A DNA stretch of 51,638 nucleotides, from assembly GCA_023252235.1 (NCBI GenBank), contig JAHEXH010000005.1:1-51638 (forward strand), given 5' to 3'. Below are positions 7,561 to 17,057 of this stretch, piece after piece. Within the stretch, counting starts at the first letter, position 1. Each line of letters opens with the position of its first letter. The notes under the pieces were generated by a model that was not told where the DNA came from, made no database searches, and saw only the letters and a program-made list of their open reading frames with translations. The position numbers and the translations under genes were made by a program. Origin of the DNA: Nitrosotalea sp. (lineage in GTDB: Archaea; Thermoproteota; Nitrososphaeria; Nitrososphaerales; Nitrosopumilaceae).

Positions 7561-9366
7561 CTAGTGAACAGTTACCTTGATGTCGTTCTTTGACATTACT
7601 GCATCAATTAACCTTCTACCCGCAGTAGATTTCTTTGCAATTATTATCTTGCCGTTTTTTCCAACTCTAGTAGACAAGATGTTTTTATCATTGACATGAA
7701 TTTCTGCATCCATGCCGGAATTTGATGTATCTACTTCTAAAATGAAATTATTTCCTGACTCTGATAAATCAAACCATTCTCCACCTCTTGAAGAACCGCC
7801 TTCCTTTGATACTACATCGATATGAACACCAAGTGTCTTCTCTAGCTCATTTACAGTAGAGCCGCCGCGGCCGATGATTGACGGTATGGATTCCTTGTCT
7901 ACTCGGACTCGTATACTGTTGTTTGATAAGATCTCAATCTCAGCATCGGAATCAAATCTTCGTATTGTATCTCTTATTTTGGATTCTGCAAGTTTTTCAA
8001 TTCCGCCGCTTTTACTCTCCTTTGATATTGGGATGACTATGTTCTCCTCACCATATGTGTAGATCTCGTATTCTAGAACATGGTCTTCGAAGTTTCTTAT
8101 CTCTATTACTGGCCTTGCCAAGTCCTGCTCTGTCATTCCCGTAGGAACTTTGACCTTGAATTCTAGTTCGTATACTTTGGAGATCTGACCTGCTTGAATG
8201 AACACCACAGTATCCAAGATGTGTGGAATCATGCCAAGCTCAACTTTTCCTATAAATCTCTGTATCGCATCAAGAGGAGCATGTGCGTGTACGACTCCTA
8301 CCATGCCAACACCTGCAAGTCTTAGGTCTGAAAATACTCTGAAATCATGATATCTTCTTACTTCGTCAAATATGGTGTAATCTGGTCTTACAAGTAATAA
8401 TATGTCTGCAGCATTTTCAAAACTTCCTTCGAGCTGCGTATACTGTGTGACTTTTTTGCTTACTTGAAGGTCTCTTGGGGATTCGAATGTCTTTACTATC
8501 TTGCCTTTATTTGAATAAAAGTCTGCAAGACTAGATGCAAAAGTACTCTTGCCAGAACCGGGTGCTCCTGAAATTAAAATTCCTTCTGCTTCTTCAGAGA
8601 TGCGCTTCATCAGTTTCTCTGAAATTGTATACTGCTCTAATGACATTTTTATAATCGGATGAGTTATTGTGATTTCGTAACTGTTTGAAAACGGTGAATG
8701 TGTAACAACCACTCTGAAATCTTTGTATTGAATTACTAGAACTCCCGATTTTGATATCTCGATCATTCCCAACTGAGTAGCTCTTGATGCTTCTAAAATT
8801 TCAGTAGTGATTCCCTCCAAGTATTCCTTTGTCAGTGGTGTCTCTCCAATTGCTACTAGACCAAATGATCCTGGCTTGCCTCGTTTTGCAAGAGGCAGCG
8901 TTCCTTCCTTGAGGTGAATGCTCATGGTTTGGTTTTCAAAGAATTTCTCAAATTCTAAATCTGAAATTTTAATCTGCGGTTTTGAGTAGCTAGTCTTTAC
9001 TCCTTCTGCTTGGGCTACTAATGCCTGGACATAGTCTGCTGTATAAAATATGGCGCCGTTCTTTTTTGCAATGTCTTTTATTATTGCATCAATTCTACCA
9101 TGTCTTGCAAGTTTGATATCCTCCATGCTTGGTCGCTCACCCTCAAATCTTAAGATGATGTTGTTCTTCTCAGCAAGTTCACGAATCTTTTTGATCTCTT
9201 CAAGACCTACAAAACCGTAATCTTTGTGTTGAGATGCCTGTGATTGTAACTCATCTAAAACTGCAACAGGGATTATTATTTCACAATTTGTTAGTGTGCC
9301 CGCTTCAATTAGTTTGGTAATCTCTCCGTCTATTATGATGCTAGTATCTACGACATACTTTTCCAT
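7561..9366 (-). CDS. PIN domain - secretion-type ATPase - KH domain protein
   Basis: An archaeal PINc/VapC-ATPase of the COG1855 type, 601 residues. The N-terminal PIN nuclease domain (about 1-130) keeps acidic residues in VVDTSIIIDGE, LDEL and YTADY. The central RecA/PilT-like ATPase (about 240-420) has Walker A GAPGSGKST, a Walker B-like YTIFDEVRR and VVHAHAP. The C-terminal third has a KH-like RNA-binding segment with IPSIIGRGGSTVNELE. The combination suggests an RNA-handling or RNA-degrading motor, but the cellular role is not established. The gene is convergent with and directly abuts mntR. The ATG at 9366 gives the canonical PIN N-terminus MEKYVVDTS. Confidence 0.9.
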   Translation of the reverse strand: MEKYVVDTSIIIDGEITKLIEAGTLTNCEIIIPVAVLDELQSQASQHKDYGFVGLEEIKKIRELAEKNNIILRFEGERPSMEDIKLARHGRIDAIIKDIAKKNGAIFYTADYVQALVAQAEGVKTSYSKPQIKISDLEFEKFFENQTMSIHLKEGTLPLAKRGKPGSFGLVAIGETPLTKEYLEGITTEILEASRATQLGMIEISKSGVLVIQYKDFRVVVTHSPFSNSYEITITHPIIKMSLEQYTISEKLMKRISEEAEGILISGAPGSGKSTFASSLADFYSNKGKIVKTFESPRDLQVSKKVTQYTQLEGSFENAADILLLVRPDYTIFDEVRRYHDFRVFSDLRLAGVGMVGVVHAHAPLDAIQRFIGKVELGMIPHILDTVVFIQAGQISKVYELEFKVKVPTGMTEQDLARPVIEIRNFEDHVLEYEIYTYGEENIVIPISKESKSGGIEKLAESKIRDTIRRFDSDAEIEILSNNSIRVRVDKESIPSIIGRGGSTVNELEKTLGVHIDVVSKEGGSSRGGEWFDLSESGNNFILEVDTSNSGMDAEIHVNDKNILSTRVGKNGKIIIAKKSTAGRRLIDAVMSKNDIKVTVH

Positions 9367-9433
9367 GTGTGGTACTCATTTCTAACGCCTTTTAATCATA
9401 GCTGTGTTTTCTTTAAGAATAATATAGTATGAC

Positions 9434-10366
9434 ATGGACAAACACTTTGTGTCTGGAAGAAAAAATGATGTTCTTATAATAGAAGACAGTATGGCAACCG
9501 CTATTTTACTGACTGACTTTCTTAAGAAATTGGGATATGAAAATATTGAGAAATGTAATAATGGCAAGTCTGGAATCCAGATGTTCTCTGAACTTGAAAC
9601 TGCAGGAAAAAGGCCCATAGTTTTACTTGATTTTCATCTCCCAGACATGAACGCAAACGAAGTAATGGCAAGCATCTTTAACATACGTCCTGACGCAAAA
9701 ATAATTCTTGAAACTGCAGATTCCAAGTCAGACGAGCAAATCAAAGATGCTCTCAGGGGTGGGGCTTATCTGTATATTGAAAAACCAATAAGATTTGAGA
9801 ATCTCAAAAATGTCTTTGAAACGCTAGAACAAGAAAGACGCATTCTTGAAGAAAAACCATCTGATGATCTTGAAAGAATCTCGTCACACTTGAAATCTTC
9901 CTCAAGGATGAGTTTTGCAAGACTGTCTGAATATTCTGGCACAGAAAATATGCTGTTGGAAAAATACCTCTTACAGCTTGAAAGTGAAAAAATGATTATG
10001 AAGATCTCTGATATCAAAGAGGTTTCATGTAATCAGTGTAACTCGTTAAAAATTCTTCCTAATTTTTTCTGCCCTGCTTGTAAAAGTACCAACTTTATCC
10101 AGGGAAAACTAATCGAGCATTTCAAATGTGGCAATGTTTCAATTGAGGATTCTTATAAAGAAAACAAATGCCCTAAATGTCATAAGGAGATTAAAATTCT
10201 AGGAGTAGATTACAAATCTATTGATAATTATTACGTCTGTAAAGACTGCGGAGACAAGTTTCCAGATCCATCACAGGATTACGTTTGTGTTAAATGCAGT
10301 AACAGATTTCCATTAGAAAAGGCAAAATGGGTTACTAGTCCTGGATACAAGATAGTTAATCTATGA
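9434..10366 (+). CDS. response regulator: REC domain with zinc-ribbon output (TackOD1-like)
   Basis: 310 residues. The N-terminal receiver domain (about 10-130) has acidic pocket E17/D18, phosphoacceptor D66 in VLLDFHLPD, and the conserved lysine in YIEKPIR. A helical winged-helix-like region follows (about 150-195), then a cysteine-rich C-terminus with four CxxC-type pairs: CNQC, CPAC, CPKC with CKDC, and CVKC. This matches the idea of the thaumarchaeal output domain TackOD1 described for archaeal two-component systems; I assign it by cysteine pattern, not by a search. It probably acts as a cytoplasmic regulator of transcription or protein interaction. It is convergent with cheY, overlapping it by 6 bp, and close to Hpt and histidine kinase genes, suggesting one relay. 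Confidence 0.82.
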   Translation: MDKHFVSGRKNDVLIIEDSMATAILLTDFLKKLGYENIEKCNNGKSGIQMFSELETAGKRPIVLLDFHLPDMNANEVMASIFNIRPDAKIILETADSKSDEQIKDALRGGAYLYIEKPIRFENLKNVFETLEQERRILEEKPSDDLERISSHLKSSSRMSFARLSEYSGTENMLLEKYLLQLESEKMIMKISDIKEVSCNQCNSLKILPNFFCPACKSTNFIQGKLIEHFKCGNVSIEDSYKENKCPKCHKEIKILGVDYKSIDNYYVCKDCGDKFPDPSQDYVCVKCSNRFPLEKAKWVTSPGYKIVNL

Positions 10367-10723
10367 TTTCTCTACTTGACTGATTATGTCTAATACTTCT
10401 TGAAAATTGAATGGCTTTAAAATATATGCTCTGGCTCCGGCATTCATGCATTCTTTCATGGTCTGTTGATTATCACTGGCTGTGATCATTACTATGTTCG
10501 CATTTGGATCAATGACAATAATTTCTTTGAGAGCAGTAAGTCCGTCTTTTTTGGGCATTGCCATATCTAAAAGTAAAACATCTGGTTTTGATTTGACATA
10601 TGCCTCTACTGCTTCTATACCATTAGTAGCTTCTGCAACCAACTCATGCTGACCAATGTTCAGAATATCTTTCATGACCATTCTTATTGCATCCGAGTCA
10701 TCTGCTATGACTATGCGAACCAT
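10361..10723 (-). CDS. CheY-like single-domain response regulator
   Basis: A 120-residue stand-alone receiver. D8 and D9 form the acidic pocket, D53 in LLLDMAMPKKDG is the phosphoacceptor, T81 in MITAS and K103 in ILKPF complete the switch. There is no output domain, so it works by protein-protein contact or as a phosphate shuttle between kinase and Hpt. No che or archaellum genes are visible in this window, so a role in motility should not be assumed. It lies downstream of the Hpt gene on the same strand with a 44-bp gap, so they may share a transcript. Confidence 0.88.
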   Translation of the reverse strand: MVRIVIADDSDAIRMVMKDILNIGQHELVAEATNGIEAVEAYVKSKPDVLLLDMAMPKKDGLTALKEIIVIDPNANIVMITASDNQQTMKECMNAGARAYILKPFNFQEVLDIISQVEKS

Positions 10724-10767
10724 GTTAGCTGTAATCTAATATTTCATATATAAATACAAGAGTATAA

Positions 10768-11136
10768 CTACAACCCAAAAACTTGTGGAAACGCATCTCG
10801 TATCTTGTTTGTGAAATTCTTCATATCCGAATCATCATGACCGCTGAAGGTTTTATTCATTTTTTGAATAGCTTCTAAAATAATCTTGCATGAGCCATTT
10901 AACACTCCATTACTTATCATGTGCTTCAAAACCATGTCGCTTACTTGTGCAATTTCGCCCACTTTGTCTTGATTCATCATTGGTGCTAATCCCTTTATCT
11001 TGTGCAGGTGACTTTCAATATCATTTGATCTCTCATAGAGTTGACTATCGCTATGACAGACAGCCAGTATTCTTTCTAAACTATCCAGATCGGCTTGTAT
11101 TTCTTGTCTTGCAATTGTTAGAAACTCGTCAGACAT
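10768..11136 (-). CDS. stand-alone histidine phosphotransfer (Hpt) protein
   Basis: A 122-residue all-helical protein with the Hpt signature HLHKIKGLAPMM, in which H45 of HxxKG is the predicted phospho-histidine. The pattern resembles the P1 domain of CheA and bacterial Hpt proteins. It would pass phosphate from a REC domain or histidine kinase to the neighbouring CheY-like and REC-zinc-ribbon proteins. It lies back-to-back with the membrane histidine kinase gene at 11201, with a 64-bp intergenic region between the divergent starts, which suggests co-regulation. The lack of catalytic kinase motifs rules out CheA itself. Confidence 0.72.
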   Translation of the reverse strand: MSDEFLTIARQEIQADLDSLERILAVCHSDSQLYERSNDIESHLHKIKGLAPMMNQDKVGEIAQVSDMVLKHMISNGVLNGSCKIILEAIQKMNKTFSGHDDSDMKNFTNKIRDAFPQVFGL

Positions 11137-11200
11137 TTATCTAATTGATTAATGTCTTTTATACTAACTTTTATAGACTCTCTTTTGGCAATTCAATTGA

Positions 11201-13075
11201 ATGAAACTAAGTCAAAAGACGTATCTTTTGCTAGGTGTAATAATTATTGTATCTGCTATCAATCTTTATCTTCTTTTGTCCACGTCAGAAGATAATCAGC
11301 AGGTTTATCATTCTATAACAAAGTCAAGTGATCTTAAAGTTATTGTTGAAAGAATATCTGGTACTGCTAATTCGATTGCAGGTGGTAATGAAGGGGATAG
11401 ACAATCTTTGGCATATGAGATATCTGAATTTGATAATATTTACACAACTCTGGGAGAAGGCGGTTCAATTGATGGTCTATCTGTTATGGCAGTTCCAGAA
11501 AACACAAAATCAATATATGATGATGTAGGCAAATCGTGGATTTTATACAAAGGTGAAGCAGAAAAAATAAAACAAGAATCTATTTTTGATCCTAAGGTTA
11601 AGGACGGAATAACATACATACTTGGTAAGAATGGAGAATTAATTTCTCTAACCAATAGTATTACTAATGATATTTCCACTTTGGATCGAAATTACAACAG
11701 ACACAAAATAATTGCTGCCGAGCTAGTAACTATTGCAAAAGACATAGGTGAAAAAACATTACTGTATTCAATTGGTGAGGGTGGAAATGTTACTTCAGTA
11801 TTGAAACAAGATACAGTTCTTTTTGACGCAGATCTGAAAAAACTGGAAGGACTTCCATTGGATGATCCGGAATTTGTAAAATATGGTATTGTACAAGAAC
11901 AACTTGCACCTATCCCAAGACAAAATTCTGATTCTCTAAGGCAAATTGATCCTCTTTGGGAATCAGTTAAAAGTAAATTATCCTTTATAGGCTCTAACAC
12001 CTTACTCTCAAAGGAATTCGGAGCTGCTTTATCAGGGTTAAACACACAAAGAAATGTATTACTTGATGTGACATCCAAACTTGTTGATCAATGGAACAGT
12101 CTTATAGATTATAAATTACACGAAAAAGTTTTGGCAGTACAATTATTGATAGTAGTTGATATCATAGTTTTTGCAATAGTGATACTCTTAATTAGAAAAT
12201 CATTGGTACCTCTTGAATATCTGATAAGGGCCATAGGTCGTGTTAAAGAAGGATTTTACGGAGAGCGAATAGAATATAATTCAAAAGATGAAATAGGTGA
12301 ATTGGCAAAAACCTTCAACTCTATGTCTGAAACCATTAAACAAAAGGACGACGAGTCAAAGAAAATCGAAATATCCAAGAATGAATTTCTTGCCATGGTT
12401 ACACATGAGTTAAAAACTCCTCTAGTTCCGATTCAGGGATATTCTGATATCTTACTTGGAGAACATCTTGGACCTCTTAATACAAACCAAAAAGAGAGAC
12501 TTAACGTAATTCGTTCAAGTGCATCTACTCTGTTACAACTTATCTCAGATTTGCTTGACGCACAAAAGTTAGAATTAGGTCAACTCAAAATTAAGAGTGT
12601 ACAAAATAATTTGAAGAATACGATTGATGACATTGTTGTTACTATGAAACCTCAGTCAATTTCTGAGGAAATTTCACTTACTCATAATCTAAAACGTGAT
12701 ATTTATGCATCATACGATGATAATAGAATTAAACAAGTACTTACAAATTTGGTCAAAAATAGCTTCAAGGCATCTTCACAAAAAACAGGTAGAATAGAAA
12801 TATCAGTAGATGATAAATCTGATGAGATTGTTTTATCTGTAAAGGATGACGGACGAGGAATACCCTCAAATGCAATTCAAAATATTTTTAAAAAATTCTA
12901 TCAGGTGGATACCTCAAGTACACGAGAAAAAGGTGGCAGCGGGTTGGGTCTATCAATATGTAAAGGAATTGTGGAAGCTCATGGTGGTAAAATTTGGGTA
13001 CAAAGTGAATTGGGTAAAGGAACTACATTTTTCTTTACCATTCCAAAGACTGGGGAATCTCGAACTCCAATATAA
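11201..13075 (+). CDS. membrane sensor histidine kinase with HAMP domain
   Basis: 624 residues. TM1 spans about residues 8-28, a large extracytoplasmic sensor region about 30-305, and TM2 about 308-330 ([17 protein letters not shown]). These are followed by a HAMP linker, a HisKA domain with phosphoacceptor H about 401 ([12 protein letters not shown]), and an HATPase with N-box [11 protein letters not shown]1 DDGRGIP, F-box KFYQVD and G2 GGSGLGLSI. The sensor part is mostly helical and contains no recognisable PAS or CACHE motif, so the signal is unknown. It is divergent from the Hpt-CheY pair and probably feeds phosphate into that relay (inference from context). Confidence 0.92.
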   Translation: MKLSQKTYLLLGVIIIVSAINLYLLLSTSEDNQQVYHSITKSSDLKVIVERISGTANSIAGGNEGDRQSLAYEISEFDNIYTTLGEGGSIDGLSVMAVPENTKSIYDDVGKSWILYKGEAEKIKQESIFDPKVKDGITYILGKNGELISLTNSITNDISTLDRNYNRHKIIAAELVTIAKDIGEKTLLYSIGEGGNVTSVLKQDTVLFDADLKKLEGLPLDDPEFVKYGIVQEQLAPIPRQNSDSLRQIDPLWESVKSKLSFIGSNTLLSKEFGAALSGLNTQRNVLLDVTSKLVDQWNSLIDYKLHEKVLAVQLLIVVDIIVFAIVILLIRKSLVPLEYLIRAIGRVKEGFYGERIEYNSKDEIGELAKTFNSMSETIKQKDDESKKIEISKNEFLAMVTHELKTPLVPIQGYSDILLGEHLGPLNTNQKERLNVIRSSASTLLQLISDLLDAQKLELGQLKIKSVQNNLKNTIDDIVVTMKPQSISEEISLTHNLKRDIYASYDDNRIKQVLTNLVKNSFKASSQKTGRIEISVDDKSDEIVLSVKDDGRGIPSNAIQNIFKKFYQVDTSSTREKGGSGLGLSICKGIVEAHGGKIWVQSELGKGTTFFFTIPKTGESRTPI

Positions 13076-13108
13076 GACAGAAATAGTTCCACGTACGCCT
13101 AGAAATCA

Positions 13109-14524
13109 TTGCTTGAAGATTATTCTGATAAAATGGTCCAGTTTGCCCTTGCAAATGGTTCTCAATATTGCGATGTACGCGCAGAATCTGTACAAACCAC
13201 TGGACTTGTTATTGAAAATGGAGAAGTTGAAAATTTTATCTCATCAAGTGATTCTGGATTAGGGATAAGAGTACTAGTAAACGGTGCATGGGGATTTTAC
13301 TCTGTTTCTGATCCCAAATCATTTGATAATGTACAAGAAAATGTTATTGATGTCATAAAATCAGCAAGGTATTATTCTGAACATACAAAACAGAAGGTAA
13401 AACTTGCAGAAATTCGATCTTCTGTTGACGAGGTAAATTTTAGAGTACAAGTTGAACCAACTACTGAAGAGATGATACGTATTGGTCTTGAGTCTGATAA
13501 AATAATTCGAAATAAAAAAAGAATAATTAAATCATCTGTGTCGATTCATCATGATCAATTTCATAAATACTTTGTAAATAGCGAGGGAACTAAAATTACC
13601 CATAACTTTGATGATGTTATAGCAAACTTGTCAGCAACTGCTCATTATTCTGGATTAACAGAGTCAGTAAATACTACTGAAGGGGGTAGGGGAGGACTAG
13701 AATTGCTTACGGGAAAAAATAACATACTTGTAACTGCACAATCGATATCAGAAAAAGCCGACGCATTACTTGATGCAAGAACAGTAAAAGAGGAAAAGGC
13801 AACTGTAGTAATGAATCCAGATTTTGTTGCATTGCTTGCTCATGAAATTTTAGGTCATCCATCAGAAGCTGACAGAGTTCTTGGAAAAGAGATGGCATGG
13901 GCAGGTGGTGCATGGTGGGCAGGAAAAATTGGAACAAAGATTGGCTCACCTGAACTTAATGTAATTGATGACCCAACAATCCCTTCTAGTTTGGGGTGGT
14001 ACAAGTACGATGACGAAGGAGTGCCTGCAACAAAGAAGACCCTCATAGAAGATGGAATTCTGTGTACTCATATGCAAAGCAGAGAGACGGCTGCTCTTTT
14101 CGATGCTTCTCCGAACTCATCAATGCGGGCTACTGGGTATTCATTTATGCCTCTTATACGAATGGCTTGTACCTGCATATCTCCTGGAAACTGGAATCCT
14201 GATGAGATGATTAAAGATGTAAAAAATGGATATTTGATTTGTAATATGAAAATACCTTCAATAGACATGATGAGGTATAATTGGAGTATATCATGTCAAT
14301 ATGCTCAAAAAATTGAGAATGGAGAATTGGGTGAATTGCTAAGAGATGTTATTGTAATGGGTAACTCGCCTGAATTTTTTGAATCAATTGATGCTAGAGG
14401 AAAAGATTTCCAAGTGCGACCAATTGCAAACTGTGGAAAAGGAGACCCTATGCAAATAATGAGGATGGGAAATGGCGGTCCACATATACGTGGCAAATCT
14501 ATTGTAAAAAGCGTGGCAACATAA
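13109..14524 (+). CDS. tldD: TldD/PmbA family metalloprotease
   Basis: 471 residues with a TTG start (13109) 33 nt after the kinase stop. TldD-type zinc proteases degrade unfolded or small peptides; in bacteria TldD pairs with TldE, also called PmbA. The zinc motif HEILGHPSEAD (HExxxH) is present near residue 245, and a C-terminal cysteine-containing region (MACTCISPG) matches the TldD subfamily rather than the motif-less PmbA subfamily. No pmbA partner is adjacent, so it must lie elsewhere or be absent. The UDG gene follows with only 1-2 bp between, suggesting an operon. Confidence 0.88.
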   Translation: MLEDYSDKMVQFALANGSQYCDVRAESVQTTGLVIENGEVENFISSSDSGLGIRVLVNGAWGFYSVSDPKSFDNVQENVIDVIKSARYYSEHTKQKVKLAEIRSSVDEVNFRVQVEPTTEEMIRIGLESDKIIRNKKRIIKSSVSIHHDQFHKYFVNSEGTKITHNFDDVIANLSATAHYSGLTESVNTTEGGRGGLELLTGKNNILVTAQSISEKADALLDARTVKEEKATVVMNPDFVALLAHEILGHPSEADRVLGKEMAWAGGAWWAGKIGTKIGSPELNVIDDPTIPSSLGWYKYDDEGVPATKKTLIEDGILCTHMQSRETAALFDASPNSSMRATGYSFMPLIRMACTCISPGNWNPDEMIKDVKNGYLICNMKIPSIDMMRYNWSISCQYAQKIENGELGELLRDVIVMGNSPEFFESIDARGKDFQVRPIANCGKGDPMQIMRMGNGGPHIRGKSIVKSVAT

Positions 14525-14525
14525 A

Positions 14526-15107
14526 ATGTCTGAAAAATTAAACGATATACGAAATAGGGTGATATCATGTGTTAAATGCAGTCTTTCAAAATCAAGAACA
14601 AATGCAGTACCGGGAATCGGCAATGAAAACTCTGATGTAATTTTTGTAGGAGAGGCTCCTGGAAGAAATGAAGATCTACAAGGCAAGCCGTTTGTGGGAA
14701 CTGCAGGTCAAATTTTATCTGAAGCATTAGAATATGCTGGATTTGCAAGAGACCAAGTCTATATCACTAATGTGGTAAAATGCAGGCCTCCAAATAACAG
14801 ACAACCAATTACAGAAGAACGCGATGCATGCAGGCAATACTTGTCAGAGGAATTGGAGATAATCAAACCCAAAATAATCTGCATATTGGGCAATACCGCA
14901 TATAGCTCACTGCTTGATGGAAACTCTATAACTAAAAATCGTGGCAAACTCGTAAAAAATAATGACCAACTCTATTTTGTTACAGTTCACCCTGCTGCAA
15001 TAATTTACAATCCTGGTTTACGACAAGTTCTGAAAGATGACTTTGTTTTATTAGCAAAAACACTCGATAAATTAAGAAAGGGTTTGGACGTAGAAATCTC
15101 AAAATGA
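14526..15107 (+). CDS. type-4 uracil-DNA glycosylase with Fe-S cluster
   Basis: 193 residues. It removes uracil from DNA at the start of base-excision repair. Family 4 hallmarks are the water-activating/uracil-binding motif VGEAPGRNED, the C-terminal motif VTVHPAAI, and four cysteines that bind a 4Fe-4S cluster: C15 and C18 (CVKC), C86 (VVKCRPP) and C102 (DACRQYL). It starts just after tldD and its stop overlaps the ATG of the alkyl-adenine glycosylase gene by 4 bp, so the two glycosylases are translationally coupled. Confidence 0.93.
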   Translation: MSEKLNDIRNRVISCVKCSLSKSRTNAVPGIGNENSDVIFVGEAPGRNEDLQGKPFVGTAGQILSEALEYAGFARDQVYITNVVKCRPPNNRQPITEERDACRQYLSEELEIIKPKIICILGNTAYSSLLDGNSITKNRGKLVKNNDQLYFVTVHPAAIIYNPGLRQVLKDDFVLLAKTLDKLRKGLDVEISK

Positions 15108-15685
15108 GTATAGTCAAGCGTTCATTTTATGCTCAAGATACGGTAAAAGTTGCCCAAGATTTGCTTGGGAAAACTCTGGTTCGAAATATTAATGAAAATA
15201 TCATTTCTGGAATAATCGTAGAGACTGAAGCTTATCGATACAACGATGATGAAGCAAGCCACTCGTTTAGAGGTATGACTGAACGAAACAAGGCAATGTT
15301 TGGAGAGGTTGGAAGAGCATATGTCTATTTTACATATGGGATGCATTATTGCGTAAATGCTGTAGCACGAAGTCCAGATTATCCGGCAGGTGCAGTCTTG
15401 ATAAGGTCTCTTGTTCCACAAAATGGAGTGGACTTTATGTCAAGGCAGAGAAAAATCTCTGACGTTTCTAATTTGACAAATGGTCCTGCTAAATTAACTC
15501 AGGCATTAAAGATAACAAAGAAGGAATATGGCAAAGATCTAACTAAAAGATCTACGCTGTATGTTATAGATGGGATTAAAGTAAAAAAATCAGAGATAGA
15601 ATCTAGACCGAGAATTGGAATAAAAAAAGCAACTGACAAACTATGGAATTTTAAAATTTCCAAAAATGTTCTTGAAGATAATTAA
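15104..15685 (+). CDS. 3-methyladenine DNA glycosylase (AAG/MPG family)
   Basis: 193 residues, the usual size of the minimal AAG/MPG fold. It excises alkylated and deaminated purines, including hypoxanthine. Recognisable stretches are LLGKTLVRNI, the catalytic-glutamate segment IVETEAYRYNDDEASHSFRG, the YVYFTYGMHYCVNAV strand and NGPAKLTQALKI. The ATG overlaps the stop of the UDG gene (ATGA-type), so repair of deaminated cytosine and damaged purines is genetically linked here. It is convergent with the htrA-like gene, with a 4-bp overlap. Confidence 0.92.
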   Translation: MSIVKRSFYAQDTVKVAQDLLGKTLVRNINENIISGIIVETEAYRYNDDEASHSFRGMTERNKAMFGEVGRAYVYFTYGMHYCVNAVARSPDYPAGAVLIRSLVPQNGVDFMSRQRKISDVSNLTNGPAKLTQALKITKKEYGKDLTKRSTLYVIDGIKVKKSEIESRPRIGIKKATDKLWNFKISKNVLEDN

Positions 15686-16902
15686 GATGATGGAGTAGGT
15701 CTTGCATCAAGTGTGGCAGTTACGTCCACTGATTTTCCTAGTCTGTTAATTGATACCACTACTTTGTCACCAACATTTTTCTGCTCGTCAAGATATGCAA
15801 TGACATCATAGATTGTCTTTACTGGATGGCCGTCTAGTGCAGTTATGATGTCTCCCCCATGAGGAATGTTGTTTTGGTCAGGTGTAGCTGGTGTTATTCC
15901 TGCCTTATCTGCAGGTCCTCCCTTGACTATTTTTTCAATTAGTACACCCTTGAAGTTTCTTGCTAGTCCGTTTGCAAGTGCAACATCTGGGTCTAAACTT
16001 CTTCCAGATATCCCAAGGTATGGATGAGAATAGGTTCCATTTTTGATTAAAACTGGAGCAATCTTGCTTATAGTATTAGATGGTACTGCAAATCCAATTC
16101 CTGCAAAATCACCAGTGCTGGTTCTGATAGCAGTATTCATTCCTATGACTTGGCCATTCAAGTCTAATAGTGGTCCACCAGAATTTCCTGGATTGATTGC
16201 AGCATCCACTTGTATTACATCTGGTATTGAAAATCCTGCAGCGTTCTCATTTGGAAGCAGTCTTCCAACTTGGCTTATTATTCCAGTTGTCATTGTATCA
16301 CTGAGCCCAAATGGATTGCCAATTGCAATGACTTGCTGGCCAACATCAAGTTCTGAGGAATTTCCAAGAGTTAAGGGATAGAGTGGCTCGTCTGAGAAAT
16401 TATCAATTATTTGTATAACTGCAATGTCATTTCCTGGATCAGTACCTACAACTTTTGCAGTGTAAGTATTTCCATCTACAAAAGATACGTTTACTGTCTT
16501 TGATCCGTCAACTACATGATTGTTGGTAATTATTCTTCCATCTTTGTCATACACAAAACCCGAACCAAGTCTTGTAGATTGACTCTCCAGTGGTTGACCA
16601 TTAATTATGATGCCGTTATCTACTGATGATACTTTGCTTGTTATCTGGACTACGGAATTTTCAACTTTCTTGAAAATATGTGTAAGTGTGGAATCTGTTG
16701 TTAATACACTTGAAGATCCAGATCCTGCTGGTCCTGGAGGTCCGGATGGACCTGGTGGACCAGGAGGACCAGGAGGACCAGGAGGACCTTGAACTGTTGC
16801 CTGTGATATGTCGTTTAATGTCCTCCCGTTAGTGAATTGTACTAGAACTGTAACAGATAACGTAATAATTATTCCAATTAGGATCACTTCAAATTTTTTC
16901 AT
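15682..16902 (-). CDS. HtrA/DegP-like serine protease with a collagen-like stalk
   Basis: 406 residues. A signal anchor (about 5-24) is followed by a Gly-X-Y stalk of seven triplets (residues 39-59, GPP four times, then GPS, GPP, GPA). The trypsin-like protease domain has H129 (TNNHVV), D159 (GNDIAV) and S241 (GNSGGPL), and there is one C-terminal PDZ domain (about 300-400). HtrA proteases are trimers that act in envelope quality control outside the membrane. A collagen triple helix is also trimeric, so the stalk could pre-organise or space the trimer from the membrane (inference). The proline/glycine insert is unusual for the family. Confidence 0.92.
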   Translation of the reverse strand: MKKFEVILIGIIITLSVTVLVQFTNGRTLNDISQATVQGPPGPPGPPGPPGPSGPPGPAGSGSSSVLTTDSTLTHIFKKVENSVVQITSKVSSVDNGIIINGQPLESQSTRLGSGFVYDKDGRIITNNHVVDGSKTVNVSFVDGNTYTAKVVGTDPGNDIAVIQIIDNFSDEPLYPLTLGNSSELDVGQQVIAIGNPFGLSDTMTTGIISQVGRLLPNENAAGFSIPDVIQVDAAINPGNSGGPLLDLNGQVIGMNTAIRTSTGDFAGIGFAVPSNTISKIAPVLIKNGTYSHPYLGISGRSLDPDVALANGLARNFKGVLIEKIVKGGPADKAGITPATPDQNNIPHGGDIITALDGHPVKTIYDVIAYLDEQKNVGDKVVVSINRLGKSVDVTATLDARPTPSS

Positions 16903-17027
16903 ACTAAAATCTTAGCCTAAATTGTGAAAACCGAAATATTATCTTTTACTATCAATTGTTCCTATTCTGAACTAGTGACCATTGATCTCTTGGTATAACT
17001 TGTTACTAGATCATGGTAATCATTACC

Positions 17028-17036
17028 TAAATATAC
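17028..17036 (+). promoter_or_regulatory. TATA box of the cupredoxin gene
   Basis: TAAATATAC about 26 nt upstream of GTG 17058, matching leaderless spacing and supporting the GTG start. Confidence 0.45.
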
Positions 17037-17057
17037 ACACATTTAGCTAATTTTATC

